A DNA stretch of 64,000 nucleotides from Paenibacillus silvisoli (GCF_030866765.1 NZ_CP133017.1:6538001-6602000), one strand, 5' to 3'. Positions 21,881 to 31,054 are shown, counted from the stretch's first letter. The notes: generated from the sequence alone by a model not told the origin. Program-made: numbers and translations.

Positions 21881-22906
21881 TTATTTTATGCCGAGCGCCT
21901 GCAAATCCTGTTCGATGCGCTGCTTCAAAGCCTTCTTCGCCGACTCCTCGAGGAAGGCGGCATTCGCGCCGTTTCGGATGATGGCCGCCAGCTCCGCGTC
22001 CGTGAAATCGAACTTCTCCGACACGATGCGGTACTCCCGCGTAATATCGGTGCCCGACACGCTCGGATTGTCGGTATTGAGCGTAATGATCAGCCCTTGG
22101 TCGAAGTAGTCGCGGATCGGATAAACATCCCAGTCCGCTACCGCCTTCGTCTGGATGTTGCTGACCGGGCACATTTCCAGCGGGATGCGCCGCTCGGCCA
22201 TCATCTGCAGAATCGCCGGATTCTCGCGCAGCCTTACGCCATGCCCGATCCGGGAAGCGCCGAGATTCTTCACGGCTTCGTACACGTTCTCCGCGCCGGC
22301 CGCTTCGCCGGCATGGATCGTGACGGGCAGCGCCCGCTTGTGGGCCAGCGCGAACACGTCGCGGAACAGCTCCGGCGGGAAGGACGCCTCGTCGCCCGCC
22401 AAATCGACGGCGGCCAGCCCGCGGCCCTCGAACTTCGCGGCAGCCTCGATCACTTCGAGGTTGCTCTCGCGGTTATGGTTGCGCATGCAGATCGCAATGG
22501 CGCGCGCCACAATGTCATGATCTTTTTCCGCGCGCTTGAGGCCTTCAATGACATGATGAATCGCTTCTTCAGGGTGAAGCCCGTTCCTTGTGTGCAGCTG
22601 CGGAGCAAAACGCACTTCGATGTAACGGCAGTTATGAGCCGCCGCCTGCGCCAATGTCTCGTAGGCTACGCGCTCAAGCGCCGCGCCCGATTGCAGGAAG
22701 CGCGTCGTAAAATCGAATTTGCTTAGATATTCAACCAAGCTGCGGCACTCGTCATCGACCTGCATATAGGGGATCAGCCCTGCCGCATCGCTTGCCGGCA
22801 ATTCAATGCCTTCGGCCGCCGCAATGTCGAGAACCGTTTCCGGCCGCAGGCTCCCGTCCAAATGAACGTGCAAATCCACCTTCGGTAACAGATGCCATTT
22901 GTTCAT
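21881..22906 (-). CDS. add: Adenosine deaminase
   Basis: A 341-residue metal-dependent amidohydrolase that converts adenosine and deoxyadenosine to inosines in purine salvage. The Zn ligands and catalytic residues are in place: KVDLHVHLDGSL (His12-x-His14), HAGEA near residue 196, the catalytic HGVRL near 222, MCPVSNIQT near 246, and LNTDNPSVSGT near 276 with the Asp-Asn-Pro-type site. Length fits the family. The start has GAAAGG upstream. It is on the same strand as the propeller operon, about 100 bases upstream of it, with no clear terminator between, so cotranscription is possible. Confidence 0.95.
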   Translation of the reverse strand: MNKWHLLPKVDLHVHLDGSLRPETVLDIAAAEGIELPASDAAGLIPYMQVDDECRSLVEYLSKFDFTTRFLQSGAALERVAYETLAQAAAHNCRYIEVRFAPQLHTRNGLHPEEAIHHVIEGLKRAEKDHDIVARAIAICMRNHNRESNLEVIEAAAKFEGRGLAAVDLAGDEASFPPELFRDVFALAHKRALPVTIHAGEAAGAENVYEAVKNLGASRIGHGVRLRENPAILQMMAERRIPLEMCPVSNIQTKAVADWDVYPIRDYFDQGLIITLNTDNPSVSGTDITREYRIVSEKFDFTDAELAAIIRNGANAAFLEESAKKALKQRIEQDLQALGIK

Positions 22907-23101
22907 ATTCCTTTTCTTCCTTTCGCTATATTATTGAATGCTTCACGCATAACTGGATCTGAATGCAAGGTTTAACTTATATTAGCAATTGTTAAGGTTT
23001 TGATAAAAGACAGCATATTATACCGAACATTGGAGGAATTTGTCGATTGCTGCCGAAATAGTTGTATCAGACAATGGATATGATTTCCGCCCGCAAAGGA
23101 G

Positions 23102-25444
23102 TTGTGCAGCATAGACAGCTTGAACGACGACACCGCATTTAAGTACACGACTCCCCGAAAAACCTGGTTCATCCTGCTTCTGATTACGCTCGTGCTGGGC
23201 AGCTGCTTCTGGTGGATTACCAGCGCCTACAGCCGATGGCTGCATAAAGAGGTTTATCATGACGCCGCCGTGGAGCTCTCCTCCAACGCCTCTTCGCTAA
23301 CGCTCGCGCTTGAGCGAAGGCTCCTGCTCTCGGACGGCTTGAAAGCATTTGTCGATACGTCGCTGATGAACAAAGGCTCGCTGGATCGGCAGCATTTTGA
23401 CAGCTTTGCCGAGAGCTTTATCGGCGCCCAGCAGGGCATTCGCAATTTATCGGTCTATCCCGGCGGCGTCGCGCAATACGTGTACCCGCTTCAAGGCAAT
23501 CAGAGCGTAATCGGCATCGACCTGTTCCGGCATACGGACCCCGATATTCGCGCTAACGCGATCCGAACGAAGGCGATGTACACGAAGACGATCTTCGGTC
23601 CCTTCGAGCTGACGCAAGGCGGACTCGGCATGCTGTCGAGGCAGTCCGTCTTCGTGGACGGACGGTTCTGGGGCTTTGTCTCCATCGTACTGGATGTGCC
23701 GCCGCTTCTGGAAGAGGCCGGCCTCGCCAATATCAACAAAGGCATCGATTTAGCCGTGAAAGCGAACGGCAGCGTTATTTTCGGGGATTCGCATCTCTTT
23801 AATCGTACCCCGCTTCTCGATAACGTGTTTCTCGTCGAAGGCAGCTGGGAGGTCGCCGCGCTGCCGAGCAAGGCCAAGCTCGACGCGATCGATACGAAGG
23901 TGCAGATCATTCAGCTGATCTGTCTCCTGGCGCTCATTCTGCTCGTCTACCTTATCTATATTCAGATGACGCAAAAACATAAGCTGCAGGTGATGGTATC
24001 CGAGCGGACCAACAACCTGACGATTGCCAATCAGCAGCTGGAGGCGACGTACGAGGAGCTGATCGCCACCGAGGATGAGCTGCGGACGCAGTACCGCTTG
24101 CTGGAGGGCACCGAGCAGACGCTGCGCCAGCTGGCCTACCGCGATACGGTGACAGGGCTCAACAACCGGGTTTTCTTCCAGGAACGGCTGGAAGAGACGA
24201 TCATGTCCGCCCGCAGCAAAAACCGCCGCTTCGCCCTGCTCTTCATCGATCTGGACCAGTTCAAGCTCATCAACGATACGCTCGGCCATTCCTACGGCGA
24301 TCACCTGCTGAAGGAAGTCGGCCAGCGGCTGTCGATGCTGCTCACGAACGGCGAATCGTTCTCGCGGATCGGCGGCGACGAATTTACGATCATTATCCCG
24401 TACGTGAAGGATATCGCGCACGTGCAGCATATGGCCCAGCAGGTCGTGAACCTGTTCCAGCAGCCGTTTATTTTGCAGCAGATGGAGTATTACGTGACGG
24501 CCAGCATCGGCGTGACGATCTTCCCGGATCACAGCGTCGAAGCCGATCAGCTGATGAAGTTCGCGGATGCGGCCATGTACCGCGCGAAAGATGAAGGCAA
24601 GAACAACTACCGCTTCTACGACGATACGCTAAATGTCGATGCGGAAGATAAAATTTATATCAAGAACAGCTTAAGGCGCGCCCTCGAAAACAACGAATTC
24701 GAAATCTATTACCAGCCGCAGCTGGAGATTAAGAGCCAGGCGATTATCGGGATGGAGGCGCTTATCCGCTGGAATCATCCGAAGCGCGGGCCCATCCCGC
24801 CGTCCGTCTTTATTCCGATCGCGGAGGAATGCGGCCTGATCGAGCCGATCGGAGAGTGGGTGCTGCGGACCGTCTGCAGGCAGAGCAAGGCGTGGCAGGA
24901 CGCCGGCGCCGACCCGATCCGGGTCGCGGTCAATTTGTCCGCCCGCCAATTCAATCAGCGGGGCAGGCTGACGGAGCTGATCAAGTCGATTCTGGCCGAG
25001 ACGGGACTCGATCCCGCGTACTTGGAGCTGGAGATTACCGAGAACCTTGCCATGCAGGACGAGAACGCGGAAATGCTTCAGGAGCTGCGCAATCTCCAGA
25101 TCACGATCTCGATCGACGACTTCGGCACCCATTACTCGTCGCTGAGCTACTTGAAGCGGCTGCCGGTCGACAAAATCAAGATCGACCGGTCCTTCGTCAA
25201 CGGCATATCGAAGGAGCCAAAGGACGAAGCGATTATTCTGGCCATGCTGCTAATGGCCAGCCATTTAGGACTCACCATCATCGCAGAGGGCGTTGAGACA
25301 GTGGATCAGCTTGCTTTCCTGAAGAATAACCGCTGCGACGACATTCAAGGCTTCCTGTACTACCCGCCGCAGCAGGCGGATTCCGTACCGCATATCTTAA
25401 ACAGCCATTCGCCGGCGCTTATGCTGGCAGCAGAAAAGGGCTGA
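23102..25444 (+). CDS. CHASE1-type sensor protein with GGDEF and EAL domains
   Basis: About 780 residues. A transmembrane segment (near 20-40), an outer domain of about 230 residues resembling CHASE1 (FVDGRFWGFVSIVLDVPPLL), a second membrane segment (near 275-293), a coiled coil, then GGDEF and EAL domains. The GGDEF motif is intact (RIGGDEFT) and the EAL motif is intact (GMEALIRW), with later EITEN, DDFGT and EGVE motifs of active phosphodiesterases. It could make or break cyclic di-GMP; the phosphodiesterase looks complete. The start is uncertain: TTG at 23102 directly abuts AAAGGAG, and the next in-frame TTG (23120) is too far from it. Confidence 0.9.
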   Translation: MCSIDSLNDDTAFKYTTPRKTWFILLLITLVLGSCFWWITSAYSRWLHKEVYHDAAVELSSNASSLTLALERRLLLSDGLKAFVDTSLMNKGSLDRQHFDSFAESFIGAQQGIRNLSVYPGGVAQYVYPLQGNQSVIGIDLFRHTDPDIRANAIRTKAMYTKTIFGPFELTQGGLGMLSRQSVFVDGRFWGFVSIVLDVPPLLEEAGLANINKGIDLAVKANGSVIFGDSHLFNRTPLLDNVFLVEGSWEVAALPSKAKLDAIDTKVQIIQLICLLALILLVYLIYIQMTQKHKLQVMVSERTNNLTIANQQLEATYEELIATEDELRTQYRLLEGTEQTLRQLAYRDTVTGLNNRVFFQERLEETIMSARSKNRRFALLFIDLDQFKLINDTLGHSYGDHLLKEVGQRLSMLLTNGESFSRIGGDEFTIIIPYVKDIAHVQHMAQQVVNLFQQPFILQQMEYYVTASIGVTIFPDHSVEADQLMKFADAAMYRAKDEGKNNYRFYDDTLNVDAEDKIYIKNSLRRALENNEFEIYYQPQLEIKSQAIIGMEALIRWNHPKRGPIPPSVFIPIAEECGLIEPIGEWVLRTVCRQSKAWQDAGADPIRVAVNLSARQFNQRGRLTELIKSILAETGLDPAYLELEITENLAMQDENAEMLQELRNLQITISIDDFGTHYSSLSYLKRLPVDKIKIDRSFVNGISKEPKDEAIILAMLLMASHLGLTIIAEGVETVDQLAFLKNNRCDDIQGFLYYPPQQADSVPHILNSHSPALMLAAEKG

Positions 25445-25518
25445 CCCCGCGTAAAGGCGGGTGGAGCTGCCAAGCCAAGCAGGCACTTCCATCCGCCCCA
25501 TCGAGGGGTCAGCCCTTT
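25434..25518. terminator. Bidirectional terminator between the two cyclic-di-GMP genes
   Basis: AAAGGGCTGACCCC at the end of the GGDEF-EAL gene is the inverse of GGGGTCAGCCCTTT just before the end of the next gene. An inner pairing of GGCGGGTGGA with TCCATCCGCC forms a second stem. T runs are short. Confidence 0.7.
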
Positions 25519-25525
25519 CTTGATG

Positions 25526-27118
25526 CTAGAGCACGAGCGCCGGCGATGCCGCTGCTGCCAGCTCTACCCTATTGCGTCCCAGGTGCTTGGCGCGGTACAG
25601 CGCCTCGTCCGCTACCCGGAACAGCCCCGCGGCATCCTGCGCCGTATCCGGGAACCGCGCGACGCCCATCGACAGCGTAACCGGCCGGCCGATCGGACTG
25701 TCCGTCTTCTCCATGCCGGCGCGCAGCTTCTGCGCCTGCGCCATGGCCGCATCGAGCTCCGTCTCCGGCAGCAGCACGACGAATTCCTCGCCGCCGAACC
25801 GGCAGCAAATTTGATCCTCATTGAATTGCGACTTCATCGCGGACGCCAGAAAGCGCAGCACGTCGTCGCCCCGTTCATGGCCGAACGTATCGTTTACTTG
25901 CTTAAAGCGGTCGAGGTCCAGCACCAGAATGACGAAGGGCAGCTCCTGCGCGATCCACGTATTGATGTACAGATCCATCGTTCGCCGATTGAATAGTCCG
26001 GTCAGCGGATCGGTCTGCGCCTCCAGCGACAGGTGGTCAAACCGCCGGCGGATATGGTTGACGGCCAGGACGAAAGCCCGGTGCATCGCGTTCGCCTCGC
26101 TGTTCCACGAATGGATGCGCGGCACCTCCTCGCGCGCCATCTTCGAGCTTTGCAGCACGACGGCGAATTGGGCGAGCTTAGCCAGCGGCTCCGACATTTT
26201 GCCGATCAGCCAATAGATGACGAGCAGAAGCAGCAGCAGGATCGGCACCATATAGAGGGCGACCCGGAGAATCGGGCGCTTCGACGCCTCCAGCACGACG
26301 GCCGTCGGCGTTTGGGAAACGACGCCCCAGCCGGTTTCCTTCATATACGTGTAGCTGGCCAGCATATCGACGCCGCGCGAATTCAAGATGCGCTTCGAGC
26401 CGCTGTGACCGGACAGCATGTCCGCGAAGATCGGATTCGCGAAGCTGTGGTCCCCGATCCGGGACTTGTCCGGGTGATAGATAATCGTGCCCGAGGCGCT
26501 GACGACGTACGCGTACGTGCCGTTGCCCGAAGCGGTCGCATCGCCGAGAATCGTGTTCAGCAGATTCGGCTCATGCAAACGGATCGTCCCGCCGATATAG
26601 CCCAAATATTGCCCGTCTTCGTCCCACAACGGGTGGCTGACCATGATGACCAAGGCGCCCGCCGCGCTGATGTACGGCTCGGATATGAGCGGCCTCCGTT
26701 CCTTCAGCGCCTGCTTCGAGCCTTCGGACGCGATTGTCTTGCCTAAGAGCGGCGGCTTCGCATCCGGCGAAATGCTCACAACCTTGCCGGCTTTATCGAC
26801 TACCAGCACCGTTTTATACATCGGGTTCGCCCGTTGAATAAGCATGACGCGCTCGTTCAAGTCGGGACGGTCGATCCCTGCCGTCGCGATGCTCTCCGCA
26901 TTGACCTGCAGGTTCTTCTTCATGCCCGCGAAAAGCTCGTTTACCGTATCGCCGATCTTGGTCGTATACATTTGATTGAGTTGAAAAGACATCGTTATCA
27001 GTGAATTTTTCTCATTATGGTAGCTGATCAGCAAGCTGATGCTCAGCGTGATCAGAACGGACAGGACGATGAGCGCGCTCACCATCGTTCGAATGGAAAA
27101 TCCCTTAGCCCGGAGCAT
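25526..27118 (-). CDS. Membrane diguanylate cyclase with Cache-type sensor
   Basis: A 530-residue protein: transmembrane segment (about 11-33), an outer double-Cache-like region (about 35-280) containing the GYIGGTIRLHEPNLLN and ASYTYMKETGWGVVSQTP segments, a second membrane segment (about 283-303), a HAMP-like linker and a C-terminal GGDEF domain. The active-site motif is GGEEF in CRFGGEEFVVLLPE, so cyclase activity is expected. The start is well placed, with AAAGGGGG 8 bases before the ATG. It is convergent with the GGDEF-EAL gene. The sensed ligand is unknown; such Cache domains often bind amino acids or organic acids. Confidence 0.92.
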   Translation of the reverse strand: MLRAKGFSIRTMVSALIVLSVLITLSISLLISYHNEKNSLITMSFQLNQMYTTKIGDTVNELFAGMKKNLQVNAESIATAGIDRPDLNERVMLIQRANPMYKTVLVVDKAGKVVSISPDAKPPLLGKTIASEGSKQALKERRPLISEPYISAAGALVIMVSHPLWDEDGQYLGYIGGTIRLHEPNLLNTILGDATASGNGTYAYVVSASGTIIYHPDKSRIGDHSFANPIFADMLSGHSGSKRILNSRGVDMLASYTYMKETGWGVVSQTPTAVVLEASKRPILRVALYMVPILLLLLLVIYWLIGKMSEPLAKLAQFAVVLQSSKMAREEVPRIHSWNSEANAMHRAFVLAVNHIRRRFDHLSLEAQTDPLTGLFNRRTMDLYINTWIAQELPFVILVLDLDRFKQVNDTFGHERGDDVLRFLASAMKSQFNEDQICCRFGGEEFVVLLPETELDAAMAQAQKLRAGMEKTDSPIGRPVTLSMGVARFPDTAQDAAGLFRVADEALYRAKHLGRNRVELAAAASPALVL

Positions 27119-27261
27119 CGCAATCGCCCCCTTTCAAGCGGATGGGATTTTATTCGACAAAAACCGCCAAATTTCCTGCTTTTCCCGAAATGAAAAAACG
27201 CCGCTTCCTGCGGCCGGGCAGGCATACGGCGTTTGGCGATCGGCATGCGGCACAATCCGCG

Positions 27262-27405
27262 TTACAGCTTCTCCAGCAGCTCGATCAGCTCCCAGCTGAC
27301 GAACTGGTCCTCCCAGGCGATATGGCATAATCCGTCCGCGATTTCCATGATGGTCCCTCTCGTGCCGTCCAGCAAGAACACGACAAAATCCCCGACCTCG
27401 AACAT
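27262..27405 (-). CDS. Small protein of 47 residues after fixX
   Basis: The sequence begins MFEVGDFVVFLLDGTRGTI and ends ELIELLEKL. It is rich in beta-type hydrophobic stretches and may form a small SH3-like or KOW-like barrel (VGDFVVF ... GTIMEIADG). The ATG at 27405 has GGGGTGA about 7 bases upstream and overlaps nothing important. It starts 5 bases after fixX ends and so belongs to the fix operon. I do not recognise the family. A longer start upstream lies inside fixX and is rejected. Confidence 0.65.
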   Translation of the reverse strand: MFEVGDFVVFLLDGTRGTIMEIADGLCHIAWEDQFVSWELIELLEKL

Positions 27406-27410
27406 CGTTA

Positions 27411-27707
27411 TCACCCCAATCTGAAAACGATTCCGTGACCACCTTTCGGATATTCCCATTTGATGTTCTGATGCGGACAGCCGATCCGGCAGCTTCCGCA
27501 CTCATGGCAGCCTTCGTAGCCGACATGCATGCGGATCTCCTCCCATTTGTACACCTCCGCCGGACAGAAAATGGTACATAATTTGTCCGGGCAGTTCGTC
27601 ATGCACACCTCGGCATCCAGAACGGTCAAGTGCGACTTCGTGTCCGCATTGAACCGCAGGAGGTATTGCTTTTCCTCGATGGACTGGCCCTTTGGCACAT
27701 CGCTCAT
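27411..27707 (-). CDS. fixX: Ferredoxin-like protein FixX
   Basis: A 98-residue bacterial-type ferredoxin. Cysteines in VCMTNCPDKLCTIFCP (about residues 34-49) and CHECGSCRIGCP (about 67-78) give the paired cluster-binding pattern of FixX. FixX passes electrons from FixC toward a low-potential acceptor such as ferredoxin or flavodoxin. Gene order fixA-fixB-fixC-fixX is complete, and it starts directly after fixC. No nif genes are in this window. Confidence 0.95.
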   Translation of the reverse strand: MSDVPKGQSIEEKQYLLRFNADTKSHLTVLDAEVCMTNCPDKLCTIFCPAEVYKWEEIRMHVGYEGCHECGSCRIGCPHQNIKWEYPKGGHGIVFRLG

Positions 27708-29003
27708 TTACTTCATCACCTTCCAAGCCCGGTACATATCCCGCGCGATTTTCACCTTCTCCTTGGCGGAGCCGATGTCCCGCCAAATTTTCTTCTGCTT
27801 CTCCCGCTTGGACGTTCCGTCGACGGTGAACATCTGGCTCATCGCGCGGTTCATCATCGGGATGTATTGCTCGAAATATTGCGGGAATTTGTCAAAATGA
27901 TGCGTGGAATCCTTGTACTTCTTCAAATCCTGCCCGACGAAGCTGCCCATCAGCTCCTTCCGGTAGTGGTCCAGGAACGCCTCCGAGAAATCGCCCGCCT
28001 GCTTCGCCAGCACGACCGTTTCCGCGGCCAGCCGCCCGGACGTCATCGCCATGTTGGAGCCTTCGCGGTGAATGGCGTTCACGAGCTGCGCCGCATCGCC
28101 GACGACCAGCACGCCGTTGCCGACCACCTTCGGCATGGAGTGATAGCCGCCTTCCGGGATCAAATGCGCGAGATATTCCTGCTGCTCCGCGCCTTGGATG
28201 TACGGGCGGATCATCGGGTGGTTCTTCACGTAATCGAGCAGATGATGCGGCTTCAGCTTATGCTTGATCATGCCCGAGAGCAGCGTGCCGACACCGAGGC
28301 TCAGCGTATCCTTGTTCGTGTAGAGGAACCCCGTGCCGAGGATGCCTTTGGTCGCGTCGCCGAACAGCTCGATGGTGCAGCCCTGACCCTCTTCCAGATT
28401 GAAGCGGTCCTCGATCACCTTCTTATCCAGCTTTAAAATTTCCATCGTCGCCAGCGCCACTTCGTCCGGCTTGAACTCCCTATGGAAGCCGAGCGACTTG
28501 GCGAGCAGCGAGTTGACGCCGTCGGCGAGCACCACGACATCGGCATACAGCTGACCGTCCGGGCGGTCGGTTTGCACGCCTACCACCTTGCCGTTCTCCA
28601 CAATGCAGGAGAGAACGACGGTCTCGTTTATGAGCAGCGCGCCTTGCTCCACCGCCTTACCGGCGAACCATTGATCGAATTTCGCCCGCAGCACGGTGAA
28701 GTTGTTGTACGGCTCGCGCGCCCACTCCAGCCCCTTGTAGCCGAACGTGGTCGCCGATTCCTTATCCATCATCATGAAGCGCTGCTCCACGATCGGACGC
28801 TCCACCGGCGCTTCCTTGTAGAACCCGGGGATGACGTCCTCCATCATCTGCCGGTACAGCACGCCGCCCATGACGTTTTTGGAGCCGGGATACTCCCCCC
28901 TTTCCAGCAGCAGCACCTTCACGCCGGCCTTTGCCAGCTCGTAGGCGCAAGCGATGCCGGCCGGCCCCGCGCCGACGACGATACAATCAAACTTTTCGGG
29001 CAT
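27708..29003 (-). CDS. fixC: FixC flavoprotein (ETF:quinone oxidoreductase family)
   Basis: A 431-residue FAD enzyme. The N-terminal dinucleotide motif is CIVVGAGPAGIACAYELAKAG (residues 7-27); the later GVLVVGDAAQLVNAIHREG (about 295) binds FAD. With FixAB it takes electrons from NADH and, in studied Fix systems, bifurcates them to quinone and ferredoxin. ATG at 29003 with GGAGAG upstream is chosen; the frame is open for 22 more codons inside fixB. It overlaps fixB by 17 bases. Confidence 0.95.
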   Translation of the reverse strand: MPEKFDCIVVGAGPAGIACAYELAKAGVKVLLLERGEYPGSKNVMGGVLYRQMMEDVIPGFYKEAPVERPIVEQRFMMMDKESATTFGYKGLEWAREPYNNFTVLRAKFDQWFAGKAVEQGALLINETVVLSCIVENGKVVGVQTDRPDGQLYADVVVLADGVNSLLAKSLGFHREFKPDEVALATMEILKLDKKVIEDRFNLEEGQGCTIELFGDATKGILGTGFLYTNKDTLSLGVGTLLSGMIKHKLKPHHLLDYVKNHPMIRPYIQGAEQQEYLAHLIPEGGYHSMPKVVGNGVLVVGDAAQLVNAIHREGSNMAMTSGRLAAETVVLAKQAGDFSEAFLDHYRKELMGSFVGQDLKKYKDSTHHFDKFPQYFEQYIPMMNRAMSQMFTVDGTSKREKQKKIWRDIGSAKEKVKIARDMYRAWKVMK

Positions 29004-30018
29004 ATGAACTCTCCTTCCCAAGCGCAAGCTTGAACTGCTCGATGAGCAGCGGCACGATTTCGAAGGCATCGCCGACGATGCCGTAGTGGCAGGACTGGAA
29101 GATGAGCGCGCCGGGGTCTTTATTGATCGCGATAATCAAGCCGGAGTTTTGCATGCCCACGATATGCTGAATCGCGCCGGAGATGCCGATGGCGATATAA
29201 ATCTTCGGCGTCACCGTCACGCCCGTCTGGCCGACCTGATGGTGGTGCTCGATCCAGCCGGCCTCGACCACGTCGCGGCTTGCGCCGACGGCGGCGCCGA
29301 GCACATCCGCCAGCTCATGAATGAGCTGAAAGCCTGCCGGGCTGCCGAGCCCTTTGCCGCCTGCGACGATCACGTCCGCCTCGTCGATGCGCACGCGCTT
29401 CACCGTCTGGCGCACGATCTCGAGCACCTTCGTCCGGACGTCCTCCTCGCGCAGCTCGATGGACTCCTGGGTCACCGTCCCGATGCGGGACTCGTCGCGC
29501 GGCAGCGCCCGCACGACCTTCGGTCTTACCGTGGCCATTTGCGGCCGGTATTTCTTGCATAGAATCGTCGCCATGATGTTGCCGCCAAAGGCGGGCCGGC
29601 TTGCGAGAAGGAGACCTGTGTCCTCTTCCACGTCCAGCTGCGTAGTATCAGCGGTGAGGCCTGTCGGGAGGTCCGTGGCGACGGCGCTTGCCAAATCCTT
29701 GCCCGTCGACGTTGCTCCGTAGAGGATAATCTCGGGCTTGTATTTCTCCGTGCAGGCGAGCAGCGCCCGCATAAACGTTTCGGTCCGGTAATGCTTGAAA
29801 ATCGGCGCGTCGTATACGTAAACCTGATCCGCGCCGTAATAGATGGCTTCCTCCGCAAGCGCGCTCACCCCATCGCCAATAAGTACGCCGGCCAGCTCCG
29901 TCTTCCGTTTGTCGGCAAGCTGCCTTCCCGCGCCCAGCAGCTCCTTCGCTACGGGGACGATCGCCCCGTCCTTCACTTCCATGAACACCCATACTCCGCG
30001 GTAATCCTCGAAGCTCAT
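28987..30018 (-). CDS. fixB: FixB, electron transfer flavoprotein alpha subunit
   Basis: A 343-residue ETF alpha-type subunit. The C-terminal FAD-binding signature runs from ADVIVAGGKGLGSPAGFQLI (about 220) through VGASRDVVEAGWIEHHHQVGQTG to IYIAIGISGAIQHIVGM and AINKDP. The start at 30018 overlaps the fixA stop (ATGA). Together with FixA it forms the flavoprotein that performs the bifurcating step. The last few codons overlap fixC, which implies translational coupling. Confidence 0.95.
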   Translation of the reverse strand: MSFEDYRGVWVFMEVKDGAIVPVAKELLGAGRQLADKRKTELAGVLIGDGVSALAEEAIYYGADQVYVYDAPIFKHYRTETFMRALLACTEKYKPEIILYGATSTGKDLASAVATDLPTGLTADTTQLDVEEDTGLLLASRPAFGGNIMATILCKKYRPQMATVRPKVVRALPRDESRIGTVTQESIELREEDVRTKVLEIVRQTVKRVRIDEADVIVAGGKGLGSPAGFQLIHELADVLGAAVGASRDVVEAGWIEHHHQVGQTGVTVTPKIYIAIGISGAIQHIVGMQNSGLIIAINKDPGALIFQSCHYGIVGDAFEIVPLLIEQFKLALGKESSYARKV

Positions 30019-30848
30019 GACGACGATTCCCCCTTCGCTTGGAACAGCTCTTTCTTCTCCAGCAAAACGCCAAGCAGCAGACCGACCTGCTCCGCCGCCG
30101 CTCCCTCCAGCATCTGTCCGCCCTGCGGCTTCTGCGGCGCCCATACCGAGGAAACGATGGTCGGCGACCCTTTGAGCCCCAGCTGCGCTTTGTCGACATC
30201 CTCCAGGTCGCTGACCGACCAGATATGCGGGTTATACCGGGCAGCTCTTAACATGTTGGGCATCGTCGAGTATGGCACCTCGTTAATGTCCTTCTCCACG
30301 GAAAACAGACACGGCATCGTCGACGACACAACCTCGTAGCCGTCCTCCAGCTTGCGATGGAGAATCGCAATGCCTTTCTCCTTGTCGATCTCGACGATCT
30401 TCTTGACCGAGGTAAGCGGCGGAATGTCGAGCCGGCGCGCAATGCCCGGCCCCACTTGACCGGTATCGCCGTCGATCGTCATTTTGCCGCATACGATAAG
30501 GTCGATCGGGCGTTCCTTGGCGATTTTGTGAAGCGCTTTCGTTAATGCGTAGCTTGTGGCGAGCGTATCCGCTCCGGCGAATGCGCGGTCCGAAATCATG
30601 TACCCCTCGTCTGCGCCGATCTCGATGCACTTGCGAATCGCTTTGACGGCCGGAGGCGGCCCCATCGTAAGCACCGACACGGTCCCGCCGTAGCGCTGCT
30701 TCAGCCGGACCGCTTCCTCCACCGCGTGCGCGTCGTAGGGATTCAGAATCGCCGGCGCGCTGGCACGATCCATCGTGTTCGTTTTGGGGTTCATCTTGAT
30801 GATTTTCGTATCCGGCACTTGCTTAATGCAGGCGACAATATGCAGCAT
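30015..30848 (-). CDS. fixA: FixA, electron transfer flavoprotein beta subunit
   Basis: A 277-residue ETF beta-type subunit, with MLHIVACIKQVPDT at the N-terminus, the signature VDLIVCGKMTIDGDTGQVGP-like segment near 114-133 (here IDLIVCGKMTIDGDTG) and AMP/FAD-binding VSVLTMGPPPA near 60. It heads the fixABCX operon. The upstream gap holds a perfect 27-bp palindrome and a possible -10 (TATATT) about 40 bases before the ATG. In non-diazotrophs FixABCX may serve anaerobic or carnitine-type reduction; here the acceptor is unknown. Confidence 0.95.
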   Translation of the reverse strand: MLHIVACIKQVPDTKIIKMNPKTNTMDRASAPAILNPYDAHAVEEAVRLKQRYGGTVSVLTMGPPPAVKAIRKCIEIGADEGYMISDRAFAGADTLATSYALTKALHKIAKERPIDLIVCGKMTIDGDTGQVGPGIARRLDIPPLTSVKKIVEIDKEKGIAILHRKLEDGYEVVSSTMPCLFSVEKDINEVPYSTMPNMLRAARYNPHIWSVSDLEDVDKAQLGLKGSPTIVSSVWAPQKPQGGQMLEGAAAEQVGLLLGVLLEKKELFQAKGESSS

Positions 30849-30921
30849 CCCTTCAGCACCTCTCGTCTAAATACTAAAATATATATAGGTGCACGCGATA
30901 GAAAATGCCTGGCCACAACAA

Positions 30922-30948
30922 AGGCTTGAACAATTATTGTTCAAGCCT
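30922..30948. promoter_or_regulatory. Perfect 27-bp palindrome upstream of fixA
   Basis: AGGCTTGAACAAT, central T, ATTGTTCAAGCCT: 13-bp arms with no mismatch. Its edge is 74 bases before the fixA start. The inner TTGAAC/GTTCAA halves resemble binding sites for a dimeric regulator, but no T run follows on either side, so it is a better operator than terminator candidate. Confidence 0.5.
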
Positions 30949-31026
30949 ATTGAAATCCTGACCGAAACACCCAATCGCACAATAGGGGAATATCATAAGC
31001 TAGTCTTGTGCATGGATCTCTTCTGC

Positions 31027-31054
31027 GACCTTCTTGTGGGGGTCTTTTTTTTTT
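31027..31054 (+). terminator. Plus-strand terminator in the fixA upstream gap
   Basis: GACCTT, loop CTTGTG, GGGGTC, then ten T. The stem uses two G-U pairs that form only in plus-strand RNA. Both flanking genes are on the minus strand, so it would end an unannotated plus-strand transcript. Confidence 0.5.

Noticed and set aside
30960..31000. Sporulation sigma-K/E promoter (CATAAGCTA) on the plus strand
   Set aside because: The -10 pattern fits, but no matching -35 element lies at the right distance.
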